This document shows, one piece after another, positions 44,535-54,582 of a DNA stretch of 64,000 bases (position 1 is the first letter of the stretch; each line of letters begins with the position of its first letter). The notes under the pieces were generated by a model that saw only the letters and a program-made list of their open reading frames with translations, was not told where the DNA came from and did not search any database. The stretch is from assembly GCA_015179025.1 (NCBI GenBank), contig WHUX01000058.1:124001-188000 (forward strand). Direction: 5' to 3'. The position numbers were made by a program, and so were the translations under genes. This stretch comes from Terfezia claveryi (taxonomy: Eukaryota > Ascomycota > Pezizomycetes > Pezizales > Pezizaceae).

Positions 44535-47500
44535 ATGGCCGATCAGTGGAGTAGCTTGGACACTCCAGGCCAATCTGATCCCCCATTGAGTGTTCCGGGA
44601 GCTGGTAGGAAAGTTGCAATACCCCGGTTACTGAAACCTGAAGGAAGTGGGTTTGGTAAAGAGTCGAGCGCTGGAAAGGAGAAGAACAGAGTCTCGCATG
44701 CATGCCAGCCTTGTCGCCAGAGGAAAACCAAGGTGAGTACATCCGAACTGTGAAACATCTAAGAGGACATGTTAACCAACATTCCTGTAATCTAGTGTAG
44801 TGGAGAGAGGTATCTTGAATTCGATTTCTAGGGGTACAGGGGAGGAGTACGTTCTTACGAGCTCTAGGAACTAACGACTGTTGCAACTACAATTCAGGCC
44901 TGCATGCCGACATTGTGATGATTTCCGGATTCCTTGCTTTTACGGGGATGGGAAACGAGATCGTGCTAAAAAGTTCGTTACTCTTGCCCGTGAGTGGAAA
45001 GTAAGCAACTAACCGTCACAGTGAGATGCTCACTCTGCAACTTAAGGTGGAAAGTTACGAAAGGTTACTAGAACAGTTAAGTCTCCAAGTGGATGGGCCA
45101 GCCCAGCTGGCAATCCAGAAAGCGATTGGAAAGGTGGGTACATAGACTCTACCTTCTGGGGCATGGTTTGTTGATTTGACAGCAGGTAGCACACCCGCTG
45201 TCTCCTGACACTGGTGGTGAGAACAGTGTCAACACGGATGGTTCAACTGACCCTCACACGTATCACCAAGATGATTTGTATGTGCAGGTCACTGATGGGA
45301 TAATGAAGAAAATTGAGAAGACAACCGAGTGTGTACCATCACCGCAAAAAAGCCAGACTCTGTCCAAAGGTGGGACAGAGGACGGCCTGGACACGATTGA
45401 GAATGCTCCTAACAGAAAGGGTGGGCCCTCAGCACCTCAAATCATACGAGAGACACTTTACCTAACAGCAGAAATAAATCTGGAGACTCCGACGTACCAT
45501 ATGAACGACCTAGACCTTTCTGTCGTGGGTGATCAGATTGATCCTTTCGCGTTACCGCAGAAGAACATCGCCGATGAGTTAGTCAGAAACTATTTCAACA
45601 CTATTCAGCCAACGTTTCCCATTCTGTTCAAAGAACTGTTCATGGCGCAGTACGAGTCATTTTACAAATTTCCATTCACGCCGGAATCATCAAAAAGATG
45701 GCTTGCAGTGCTAAACGCCCTCTTCGCAATTGGAGCGGTTTATTCACATATGGTCAACCCGGACAATGTTGAGGATGAGCATGATCACTTACAGTTTTTC
45801 ACTAGAGCCCGAGTCTTAGCTCTTGATGGTGGTATCATATATGAGGTAGCTGACTTACAGCAAGTCCAAGTGGCAGGATTGATGGGAATGTATCTCATGG
45901 CCACAAGTCAAACAAATCGGTTTGTAAACCAATACTACAAATATCATCACATTCGATTCTAGCTAATATATATCCCTAGAGCTTGGAATATCACCGGTTT
46001 GGCAATACGATATGCACAAACTTTGGGATTACACCTTCGACAAGACTCTTCAAGGATCTCAGATTCAGAGAGAGAGATGCGTGCTCGAATATGGTACGCC
46101 ATCAATAGCCTAGAGAAACTCCTTACTGTTATGACAGGTCGGCCATCAGCAACCCAGGACAAGGACTGTACAGCACCAATGCCAAAGCCGATGGATGAGG
46201 AGGAGGAGTCATTCCTATCAGAAAAGATTGTTATTGAATGTGGTCTTAGAGCGAGTGAATCCGGGGAAGGAAGCGATATCGCTGCTCCGCGCGGATTACA
46301 ATCTAATTTTCCGTCAGCAAGCTCCGAGCCCGCAAGATACCTTACGCCCTCTACGCCAAGCACCAACATACCACCAGCCATTCTTTACTATTCAGAATAT
46401 TCTAGAGTGTCGAAAATAGCTGCGGAGGCCATAAATTCGCTATACTGCCCGGAAACCATGAAGTTAAGCTGGTTTGAGGTTCAACGAAAGATTGCAGACC
46501 TTGGCGAGTGCTTGGCTGCGTGGAGAGCGAGTCTACCTCCAATATTAGACTTTGTTAAGCACCATAGCGATAAATCCCTAACAAGACAGGTAAATATACC
46601 GTCCGAAGGACTTTCTCTTAATCGGGCCACTTCCAACCACATTATTGACTTTCCCTCTAGCGGATGACTCTTGCGTTTCAATATTATCATACCCGTATCA
46701 TCATGAACCGACCCTGTCTTTGCAGGAGTGATGGACGCAGCACCGAATCGCCCCAATCGAAACTTTTCAACCGCACTGCGGCACTTGCATGTATAGAGTC
46801 CGCCCGAGATACAGTCAAACTACTTCCGCAAGTACCAAACTCCGTAGGATTATATCAGGTATCTCCCTGGTGGTCCCTATTTCATTACCTGGTATCCGCA
46901 GGGAGCGTAATCATCGTGGAGATCGCGATGAGCGCGGAACATAATCCACGTCAAGCCGGGGCTCTTCTGAAAGATGCGAAGAAGCTCATTTCTTGGCTTA
47001 AGGTGATGGGAAGGGAAAATGCAACAGCTAATCGAGCTCATGGTGTTCTGTCGAGACTTCTGTCCGCATTAGCCCCGAAGTTGAAGCTGTATGGAGAGGG
47101 GACCTCTTCCCCGATGATGGGAGTTGAGACCACCCACAGTGTTTTTCTCCCAACTCTGACAGATACTCATGGCCTACATCAAGGTAACCCCAATACGGAC
47201 CCACGAAAATTATCAACCTATGGATTATCGATTGGTGACCTGGAGTTCCTTGCAGCTTACGATGAATTGCCAACCATTTGGGGCCGGAATTATGACATTC
47301 CCCATCATCACCCGCATCCGCACGCACCCTCGCAATCAATCATCAATCCTACGAGTATGATGTTTCCGACACCACAACAGATGCACGGAATTGATGTTGA
47401 AGAGTCCTTAAGTCATGATCCTATTCTTCCACAACGTTCAGATAATAGACATCAACGTACACCAGGATATACTGAGGAATATTTCTCACAATGGGATACT

Positions 47501-47974
47501 CTAAACACGGTCCTAGGAAAACGCCCTTATGGCAATATGCCGTCGGGGGGTGCAACCAAAGGCGGGTATTCCGCCCAAGCTGCCCCAGAATTGCTCCCAC
47601 AGAGCGAGCCACAGCTAGAAGGTGCGCCTGGCCAAGTGGTTGATGACATTGATGGCATAGATGGGGACGTCGATGGAACTGACGACAACGAAGACCCTGT
47701 GTCGAACTTTGTCTCTTCTTCGGGCCCCAACTTCCCATCATCAAGTCAGGTCAATTATCATAAACAAATTAGGGAAGATATCTTCCGCCGTCAATCGCAG
47801 GTGGGCTTAGCCCAGGCCCAGCAACACCAACATCAACACCAACACCAACACCAACACCAACACCAACACCAACAGCGACAGCAACAGCAACAGCAAGAGC
47901 AAGAGCAACAGCAACAGCAAGCTGAAAAGCACCAGTATGATCGTTCTAAGAAGAGGAGGGAGAGCCCAAGCTAA
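44535..47974 (+). CDS. Zn2Cys6 zinc-cluster transcription factor (fungal_trans)
   Basis: A nuclear DNA-binding regulator. Exons: 44535-44732, 44796-44809 (14 nt), 44898-45000, 45047-45133, 45186-45919, 45980-46589, 46661-47974; 1019 aa with consistent phases. The zinc cluster is C57-x2-C60-x6-C67-x6-C74-x2-C77-x6-C84 and needs the 14-nt exon, which supplies C67. A linker and coiled coil follow (VESYERLLEQLSLQVDG). The fungal_trans middle region spans about 200-620 (YFNTIQPTFPILF; AWNITGLAIRYAQTLGLHLR; RARIWYAINSLEKLL..GRP). The C-terminus has His-rich and acidic parts, a Gln/His tract (969-1003) and a basic end DRSKKRRE, a likely nuclear signal. Intron 4 has a CAGCAG tandem acceptor that could add one Gln. 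The target pathway cannot be told from sequence, and no neighbouring cluster genes help. Confidence 0.93.
47819..47925 (+). repeat. CAACAC/CAGCAA hexanucleotide repeat in zinc-cluster gene
   Basis: CAACAC units encode alternating Gln-His, followed by CAGCAA units encoding poly-Gln with a few Glu. Such tracts vary in length between strains and are common in fungal activation domains. Confidence 0.9.
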
Positions 47975-49621
47975 ATGATTCTCCCAAGTTCGGTGTGGTC
48001 CATCACTTTATCAGCGGAATTGCACTCATGACCACAAAATCTATTCTTTCCTCACTCTCAACTTTACTTCATCCTTCAATAACAACAGCAACAATTGATT
48101 TTTTATTTCATTACTTTCTGGTCATATACTACTTTTTATGCTCCGCTTAACTGGCCATGGATATAATTTCTTCTACAGGGGTTTTTACGCACATATAACG
48201 GTTCGGCTCTTTCTCATTAAATGCATATGAGGGAGTTGGAACTTTTACTTCTTTTTGCTACTTAATTGGATTGTCAGGTCCATTGGCCAACTGGTGTTGA
48301 TGAGCCCTTACTTAGACTCCAAGAACCACGCGCACATATGCAAATGAAGGGTGTTTTGGTTTTGGACTCTTTGAGTTGATGCATGGGGGTGTTTTCTTTT
48401 GGTTTAATGTTGTTTGATGTTTATTCTTCCACGTGCTCTCTTTTCTTCTCTATTGCAAGCTATTTAGTCTAGATTATTTTTGCAGTCTCCTGGGGAGCTG
48501 AATACATGAGAGAGAGATACGAGGCCTGCACTTAAACACTAGACGTCGTGGTGGTAACCTGGTTGGCAAAGCACAATCATCTAGCGCACGTGACTCGATT
48601 TGTTGGTTGTGCTTCAACTCACGAGACTCTGTCACGAGTTTGGAAATTCATTTGCGTGAGGAATGCATATGTATGTGCACCAACTAGACTGTGGTAGGTC
48701 TCCGTATGCGATGTCGTATCCTGGCGCTAACCCGTACACACCATTGCATAGAGCATTCTAGGTGCTTCTCGTCTCATGCACAAGCAGATCACGAAACTGC
48801 TTACTTTTCGATTTCCATGTCCTCCTGCAAGGCCGAGGAGATCGACAAAAATGATTCCTTCTGTTTCCATCTTTCCCTGTTTTTGACGTATCAACTTCTG
48901 TGGCTGGTGGGTGACATGTCACAGGTTCCGTGTTATCCGTCCTTGGTAAGACATATGTGTGACTCAGCATACATGGAACCAGCTTTAGCGCCATCGGCAT
49001 GGATCGAAGTTCCTTGCTTTTCCAAGTCAGGTGGAACCTGTCTCACCGAGTATTTTGTGCATTTATTTGATCACTCCGCTCTGCAATGTGGTTACCCTCA
49101 CATCCGTCAATATCAGTCGAATGGCCTCTATAACAATGTGCCGCGCATAGCCGCGAAGAGGGAGGTGGTTGGGCGGACGGGGTCGAGGGGTAGAGCTACC
49201 AGAGGTATGTACAGTACAAACGATCTACGAACCAACGAGGATTTGTGCAACAAGGGACCCAGTCAAGGTTCACATATTTGAGTACGTGTTTTGTTACCTA
49301 TGGGGACTGGTAAATGATGAATAGGCAGGCACCTTCAATTGCTGCTATCCTTGTATCAATGTTCTCCTACTGATCTTCTGTCAACTTTTATTGTCGACTC
49401 TGCATACTTCTCCGTGTCCATATTTTCTAAATATGGTTCCGGAAACTCAGTTCAAGGCTTGATTATCCTCAATCCTAACTGTCTCGATGCACCTTAATAT
49501 TCTCACATAAAACGCCATTGCTGCCAATATCGATGTCACCACAAATCTCTTTTTCGAAGAAAGAACGAAGCCCGTGCGAGACCAAGAAAAGAGGGACAGT
49601 CATTGAAGGAAGTACCATAGG
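47975..49621. other. 3' flank and intergenic
   Basis: The first ~200 bp are probably 3' UTR. A frame of up to 196 codons at 48691-49281 begins at GTG (first ATG 48706) and shows no motif, so I do not call it. A diverged interspersed motif (CTGGTTGGCAAAGCACAA) is near 48559. Confidence 0.45.
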
Positions 49622-49861
49622 CAGATACAGTTAGGTGGCAATGAATTTGGTACCCTGCATAACAGGAGGCGAGTATACAGCATGCTTTAAACCTATAATA
49701 TATATACTAAAGATGAGGACTCTGATATAAGGGAGGTACCCATAACAGAGGGCGAGTATGTAGCACGCTTTAAACCTATAATATGTGTGCTAAATGTATG
49801 CTAATGCAGGACTCTAATGCAAGGGGGGTACCAAATTCATTGCCACCTACCTGTACATCTG
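49622..49861. mobile_element. Small inverted-repeat element with duplicated core (MITE-like)
   Basis: Ends are inverted copies: CAGAT-ACAG-TTAGGTGGCAATGAATTTGGTACCC at 49622-49656, and its complement with small differences at 49825-49861. The 22-bp core AGGTGGCAATGAATTTGGTACC is perfect. Inside are two direct units of about 80-95 bp, each with GGCGAGTAT..AGCA.GC, then TTTAAACCTATAATAT and GGACTCT.AT. Each unit ends at a GGTACC word. There is no coding capacity, and no target duplication is obvious. Confidence 0.8.
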
Positions 49862-49930
49862 TTTGATATATATAGGTCCAAATCAAACCCGACAAGATGG
49901 GTTGTTGATATACCTAGTCGCAAGTTGAGG

Positions 49931-49948
49931 AGTCGGGTTAACCCGACT
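49931..49948. repeat. Perfect 18-bp palindrome AGTCGGGTTAACCCGACT
   Basis: An exact inverted repeat without a loop, 70 bp right of the inverted-repeat element. It could be a protein-binding site or a transposon end fused to its inverse. Confidence 0.7.
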
Positions 49949-50035
49949 AGGATAGAGAGTACCAACTAGACTTTGATTCAAGTCAGACTAGATTACATAA
50001 GTCTATTGGCATGTGCTGAAGGTCTTGTTCCAAGC

Positions 50036-51075
50036 ATTTTATATACAATCTACCAACCTACCAATGTCTACTACTTCAGATTCGCTTCCACTATTTTTGA
50101 ATGCAGAGACCAATGCCCTACAATATTCACATGACCGTGACTTAAGCTTGTTTTACTGGTAATAGGAGCCGATAACCTTGAGAATAATGACGGCTCCCTT
50201 GACGATCTCCGAAGGGGACAGCAGGCAGTGGGAGGCATGAGGGAATTAAAGCTGAAACAGCTACCTCAAAAGCACTTGATGCAGCCCTTGACTTTAGGCT
50301 CAAGTGGGAATCTACTCGGGCCGATGAATTCCTCAGCTTGTGTGCATGATTGTCCCCGAATTAGATCCCACTCTGTTGGAAACTGCAAAGAGCCATGCCT
50401 TAGACCTTGTATGTATCCTCATCCTGCTTGGACCAGTGCGCATGTTAATTATACTGTAATTGAGTATTTTAGGGTGACCCAACTAGCAGTGCCATTGTAA
50501 AATATTCGCTCGGGTCCGCCAGACGCCATCAGTATGAAAGGATTGGACGACCACGCTTTAAAGGTTCTTAATCAGCAATTACTGCGGAAGGCTTCAAGTG
50601 CTTTCGGCGCCCAAATACTCCCAATTTTGGGCTCCAAGCTTCAGTCCCAGGGGTATGCTGGTCGATTTAACCCCTTCACAGCCATATCAAGAAAGAATTC
50701 CAAAATTGTTGATGAGAAAGTCGACGCTGTAAGATAGGAATGTCGACATGTTCAATCGACTGCCTTGGGATCGCATACTCAGCAATGAAGGAGCCAACAT
50801 CGTTGAAGGAGCAAAAGCATTACAGCGCCCTCAAGATCCGCTTGCAAGTACTCGGATTGTCCTAGGGATACGCGGTGAAGCAATACAAACAGCCGGTGGC
50901 AGTCGCACTAGCGCAGGACATCGCGATTATAGAGTTTGTAAATTGACTCTAGGGTAGATCGTACGATTCTGTTTCTGCTCTTCTGTTAAGAGCTGCTCCT
51001 CCCTCGCTGAGGCGTAGAGTTGGCTTTGAGGATGCTCTGGAGGAGGGTATCGCTGAGGGATTGAGGTTAGCATAG
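50036..51075 (+). pseudogene. Eroded coding region, family unknown
   Basis: Protein-like pieces appear in changing frames: ALDAALDFRLKWESTRADEFL (about 50270-50335), ALKVLNQQLLRKASSAFGAQ (50560-50620), SLKEQKHYSALKIRLQVLGL (about 50800-50860), AVKQYKQPVAVALAQDIAII (50874-50935) and RRRVGFEDALEEGIAEGLRLA before TAG at 51073. Helical, charged composition and several stops fit a decayed gene, perhaps of a transposon. No domain can be named. Confidence 0.35.
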
Positions 51076-51455
51076 ATGAGAAGAGTTCGATTCACTGAAC
51101 AGGAGCTCATTTTGCAGCTTAGTGCCCCTAATTAAAACCATCCTGTTTTTCCATCTGCAGCTCTCATCGAATACTGATTTTACATGACATAGATCTGTAT
51201 AAAGGCCTCCCAGTGGGCTCACGCCTGATATTCGGCCTATTAGGAAGGGGGTAGGTGGGAGGTCATATTGCAAGAGAGAGAAAAAGAGGAGGGGTAATTG
51301 GTATTATTAGATTGATTTTGGCGGGACATGAGGGTAACCATGTTATAGCCCCTCACCGCTGAAGGAAACCCTGTTGTTGCCTTTCCTTGGTGACAAAATC
51401 ACGCAAGTTTGCAGAGTTTAAGTGCTGACTCGAAGCTACTAATACCTACTTCAAC

Positions 51456-52247
51456 ATGGACCTCCGTCCCATCTCCCAAGCTAGCACCACCAGACCCCAC
51501 CCGAAGGAAATTTCACCGACGGAAATAAGACAGAATCTAAAAACAATTCCTGAATTTTATGAGAAATGTCTCCGTGAGGAGCGAGGAGGTGGTGCTTGAA
51601 GCTTTTTGAAAACTTCTTTCCAACCTTCACTTACGAAATTTACGAAGTCAGTATAGTGGTCGCTTGAGGATTTTGATATACCCCTGTATCTTGATGAAGA
51701 ACATGTGCTACGGCTGCTGCTCGCTGCGGTGCCTTACCGGACTCTGCTACGACCGCCCATGGGCAGCAAGGACAACCATTGCCTTACGCGCTTTCCATGA
51801 ATTCGAGAGGATCCTACGGGATGAGAATAGAAGAACCCACGCCCAAAACCCCCTCTGATACTGCTTTCGGGGATGCTACGATGCTAAATCAGACAGAAGC
51901 TGAAATGTAACTCTCAAAAACGTTGTGAATATCAGCTTAGCAAAAAGTAACAAGGTCCCCTTCAAGTTTGTCAGCATTGGAACCTCATGCATCCAACACG
52001 ATTCTACCACAGTTCAACCATTGGGGTGGATCTTCCATCATGGCTCTTCTCTGCAAAGGGATTGCGGTTATCCCAGGTCATAACGAGCGGTATGATGGGG
52101 TATTTCGGACATCAAAAGGGGTTTCCGCTTCGATTTCGGTGTTATTCCCGCCAGATTAGGTTTGGCGGCTATCAGACCGGCAAACTTCCAGTAAGAAAGC
52201 AGCCTCTGGTCGGCAGAAGGTTATTCGTGCAATGGTTGGGTTGTTGA
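51456..52247 (+). pseudogene. Second eroded coding region, family unknown
   Basis: An ATG at 51456 opens 48 codons (PKEISPTEIRQNLKTIPEFY). A later frame at 51664-51800 reads LEDFDIPLYLDEEHVLRLLL. Another at 51930-52020 reads VPFKFVSIGTSCIQHDSTTV, followed near 52050-52250 by YFGHQKGFPLRFRCYSRQIR. These resemble successive parts of one protein with stops between them. It may be contiguous with the remnant at 50036-51075. No function is assigned. Confidence 0.3.
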
Positions 52248-54582
52248 AATAGGTTCGGAACATCATGGTAGATATAAACCGTGGGAATATTCTGTTCAGG
52301 TGGTGGGAATTTCCCAATATCGTGCTAATGACTTGCTGTAGCAGCTCCGGACAGTTGCAAACCAGTGTTTTATGCGGTCGTTCTTGTCAAGCACTGCATC
52401 CCTGACCTCGAGTGGTCTCCCTCCTGACTTTCGACTGGAGCTTCTCATTAACCACGGGCGTGCATCTACACCTAAATGGGGTTCTTTTCGGATAGCCCAA
52501 CTTCTAATAAGGTGGTTGAAGTCGTGAGGTCGTTGGTAGTTTCCCCCCGAGAGACGGTGATGTTAGTGCTATTCTGCATCTTTACTGATTACAGGCTGAA
52601 GAGAGCAATTGAATGCAAGATTATTACGAGTTGGCTTATTGTGGTGATCTGCTCTAGGTATAGAGCGAGTCGAAGAAAGAAACAACAAACACCTCAAGGG
52701 GAGATCGCATGGAATAAAGGAGGAGTTTTATGAACGGAAGGAATGCACATAGATCAGAAAGCACACGCCTTGAGAAAGAAAAACACGTGATTTGAGCGCG
52801 GGCCTGAGGATGCAAATTTGAAGTAGACCTGTGGCAGGACTGATGAATTCGGGATTCGTTTGCGGAAGGTAGGGAATTCAATGTTTGCAGCGGGCAATCT
52901 GTTGACGTTACGGGCAGTTGACCGAATTCAAGAATATAAAGTATTATATATTATAAGATGCGGTTGTACTGGTTACGGTTGGTAGGGATAAGTGCAAATA
53001 AATTACATGGAGTAAAATCGATATAGAGCTGTTATGTGACAGGAGTAGACAAAGGTAACAAAGTCGACAAATATCAACGATCAATAGTAACTAAGCAAAA
53101 ATCTTCATTGTACTGTATGTTCATACCGGTATAGTTGTACAGAGCATGTCAAACACAAAATGGCAAAAGTCTCATCATCAGCAACTGAGCTCTCAATTGA
53201 ATCAAATCAACCAAATCTTGCTCATCAAGTGTATGGCCTTGGCCTTCCAGCTCCAATACTCGCCAACGTTAGGGGTTTAGGTGAAGGTTCATTTTAGTCG
53301 ATGGCTTCTTCCCAAGGTTGCTTCAACCCGTCACAGCAGAACTCGGACCATGTGTTATCTCCTTGAGAAAATACCAGAGTTTGTGGTCCCAGCTGTGTCC
53401 CAGCTGCCCCACCAAATTCAATAATTTCCTTTGTGCCTTCCTTTACATGTACAAGTACATGTATGTTCATTATTTGCGGTATGTACAGTACCTAGCTGTG
53501 GTCAGGACTATCGTGTATGCCTGACACCTTTGCGATCCCACTGCGGCCCTCTCAACTGCGGCGCTATCCTTCAGTAGCCGCTTTTGTTATAATGTCTGGA
53601 AGGAGGGTTGCCGGCTGGAGCGAAAAAAAAGCCAAAAATGAAGCTGATTGATTCTGTAATAATATTCATTACTCTATGATAACTACGGTGTCTCATGTGG
53701 TTTGCACCAGTCGCCACGATCGAGGGATCCCGGTCCTTTCATAATATCAACTTCCTTTGTATTATTCAATCATCAATTGATTCGTAATAAACATAACATT
53801 GCAGAGAAAAAGAAAAAAAAAAAACCGGTTAACGCTCACATTTGGCAACCATATGACACAATGCCCGATATTTACGTGGCCATTACGCAGTTTGGAATAG
53901 TAATCAATGTAGCAATGTAGCAAACAACGCAATACTACAGAGCTCTTATATATATCATCAAATATGTTTACGTATAAGGGGGGGCTACATCCAGGAGGTC
54001 CGGTATAAAAATAAGATACAAATCAGACTGCGGTATTTTTATATCCATATTTTACAGGGTTCGGTATACGCATTTACAGTACCTACAGTACATACCGGTA
54101 CTCTTATAGACATCCAGTAACGTGCCATCCTTGTTCACACCACCCGTTTTCCGAATTTTTGTCAAGAATCAACTATACTACTACACGCGTATATTATTGT
54201 CTCAAAGTCAGAAACTTGAATTTTTGCGTGTTGTAGAGCACTGCAAAGTTGGGGTGGTTGTCATGTATGTAGATAGGTACCTTTTACATACAAATTTGTA
54301 TGAGATGATACCTCCGCTCCTTGAGTGGGTATTCTGTGCTGGATATTCCATGGAAACATATTCAGAGAATTATATCGGAGTGATTCTCCTGTTCTCTGTG
54401 ATGGTCTTCAACTGGTGTAAAGAGGGCGTTGCTATGCGGGCCGGAACTAGATCCTGGGCGCACTAATGCTAGCGCTTGTGCAAACAAAGCTGACACGTGA
54501 ATTATTTCAGCTGACCTTCACTCTTGCTACCGTCTTTCACAGCTTCCAAAAGGTTGAACCTCCACACTCGCACACCAGAACA
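52248..54582. other. Intergenic and upstream region of the RNA-binding protein gene
   Basis: No gene supported. AT-rich patches with A-runs (53810-53823) are present. A 114-codon frame at 54122-54466 begins at GTG and has no motif. Confidence 0.5.

Noticed and set aside
48691..49281. 196-codon plus frame
   Set aside because: Starts at GTG rather than ATG, has no domain, no splice evidence and ordinary random composition. The length alone is not convincing.
54122..54466. 114-codon plus frame before the RBM5-like gene
   Set aside because: GTG start, no motif and position in the promoter/leader region.
54466..54582. In-frame upstream extension of the RBM5-like gene
   Set aside because: Residues before Met at 54583 look like leader sequence; MSHQYFDRDRD begins the typical charged N-terminus.
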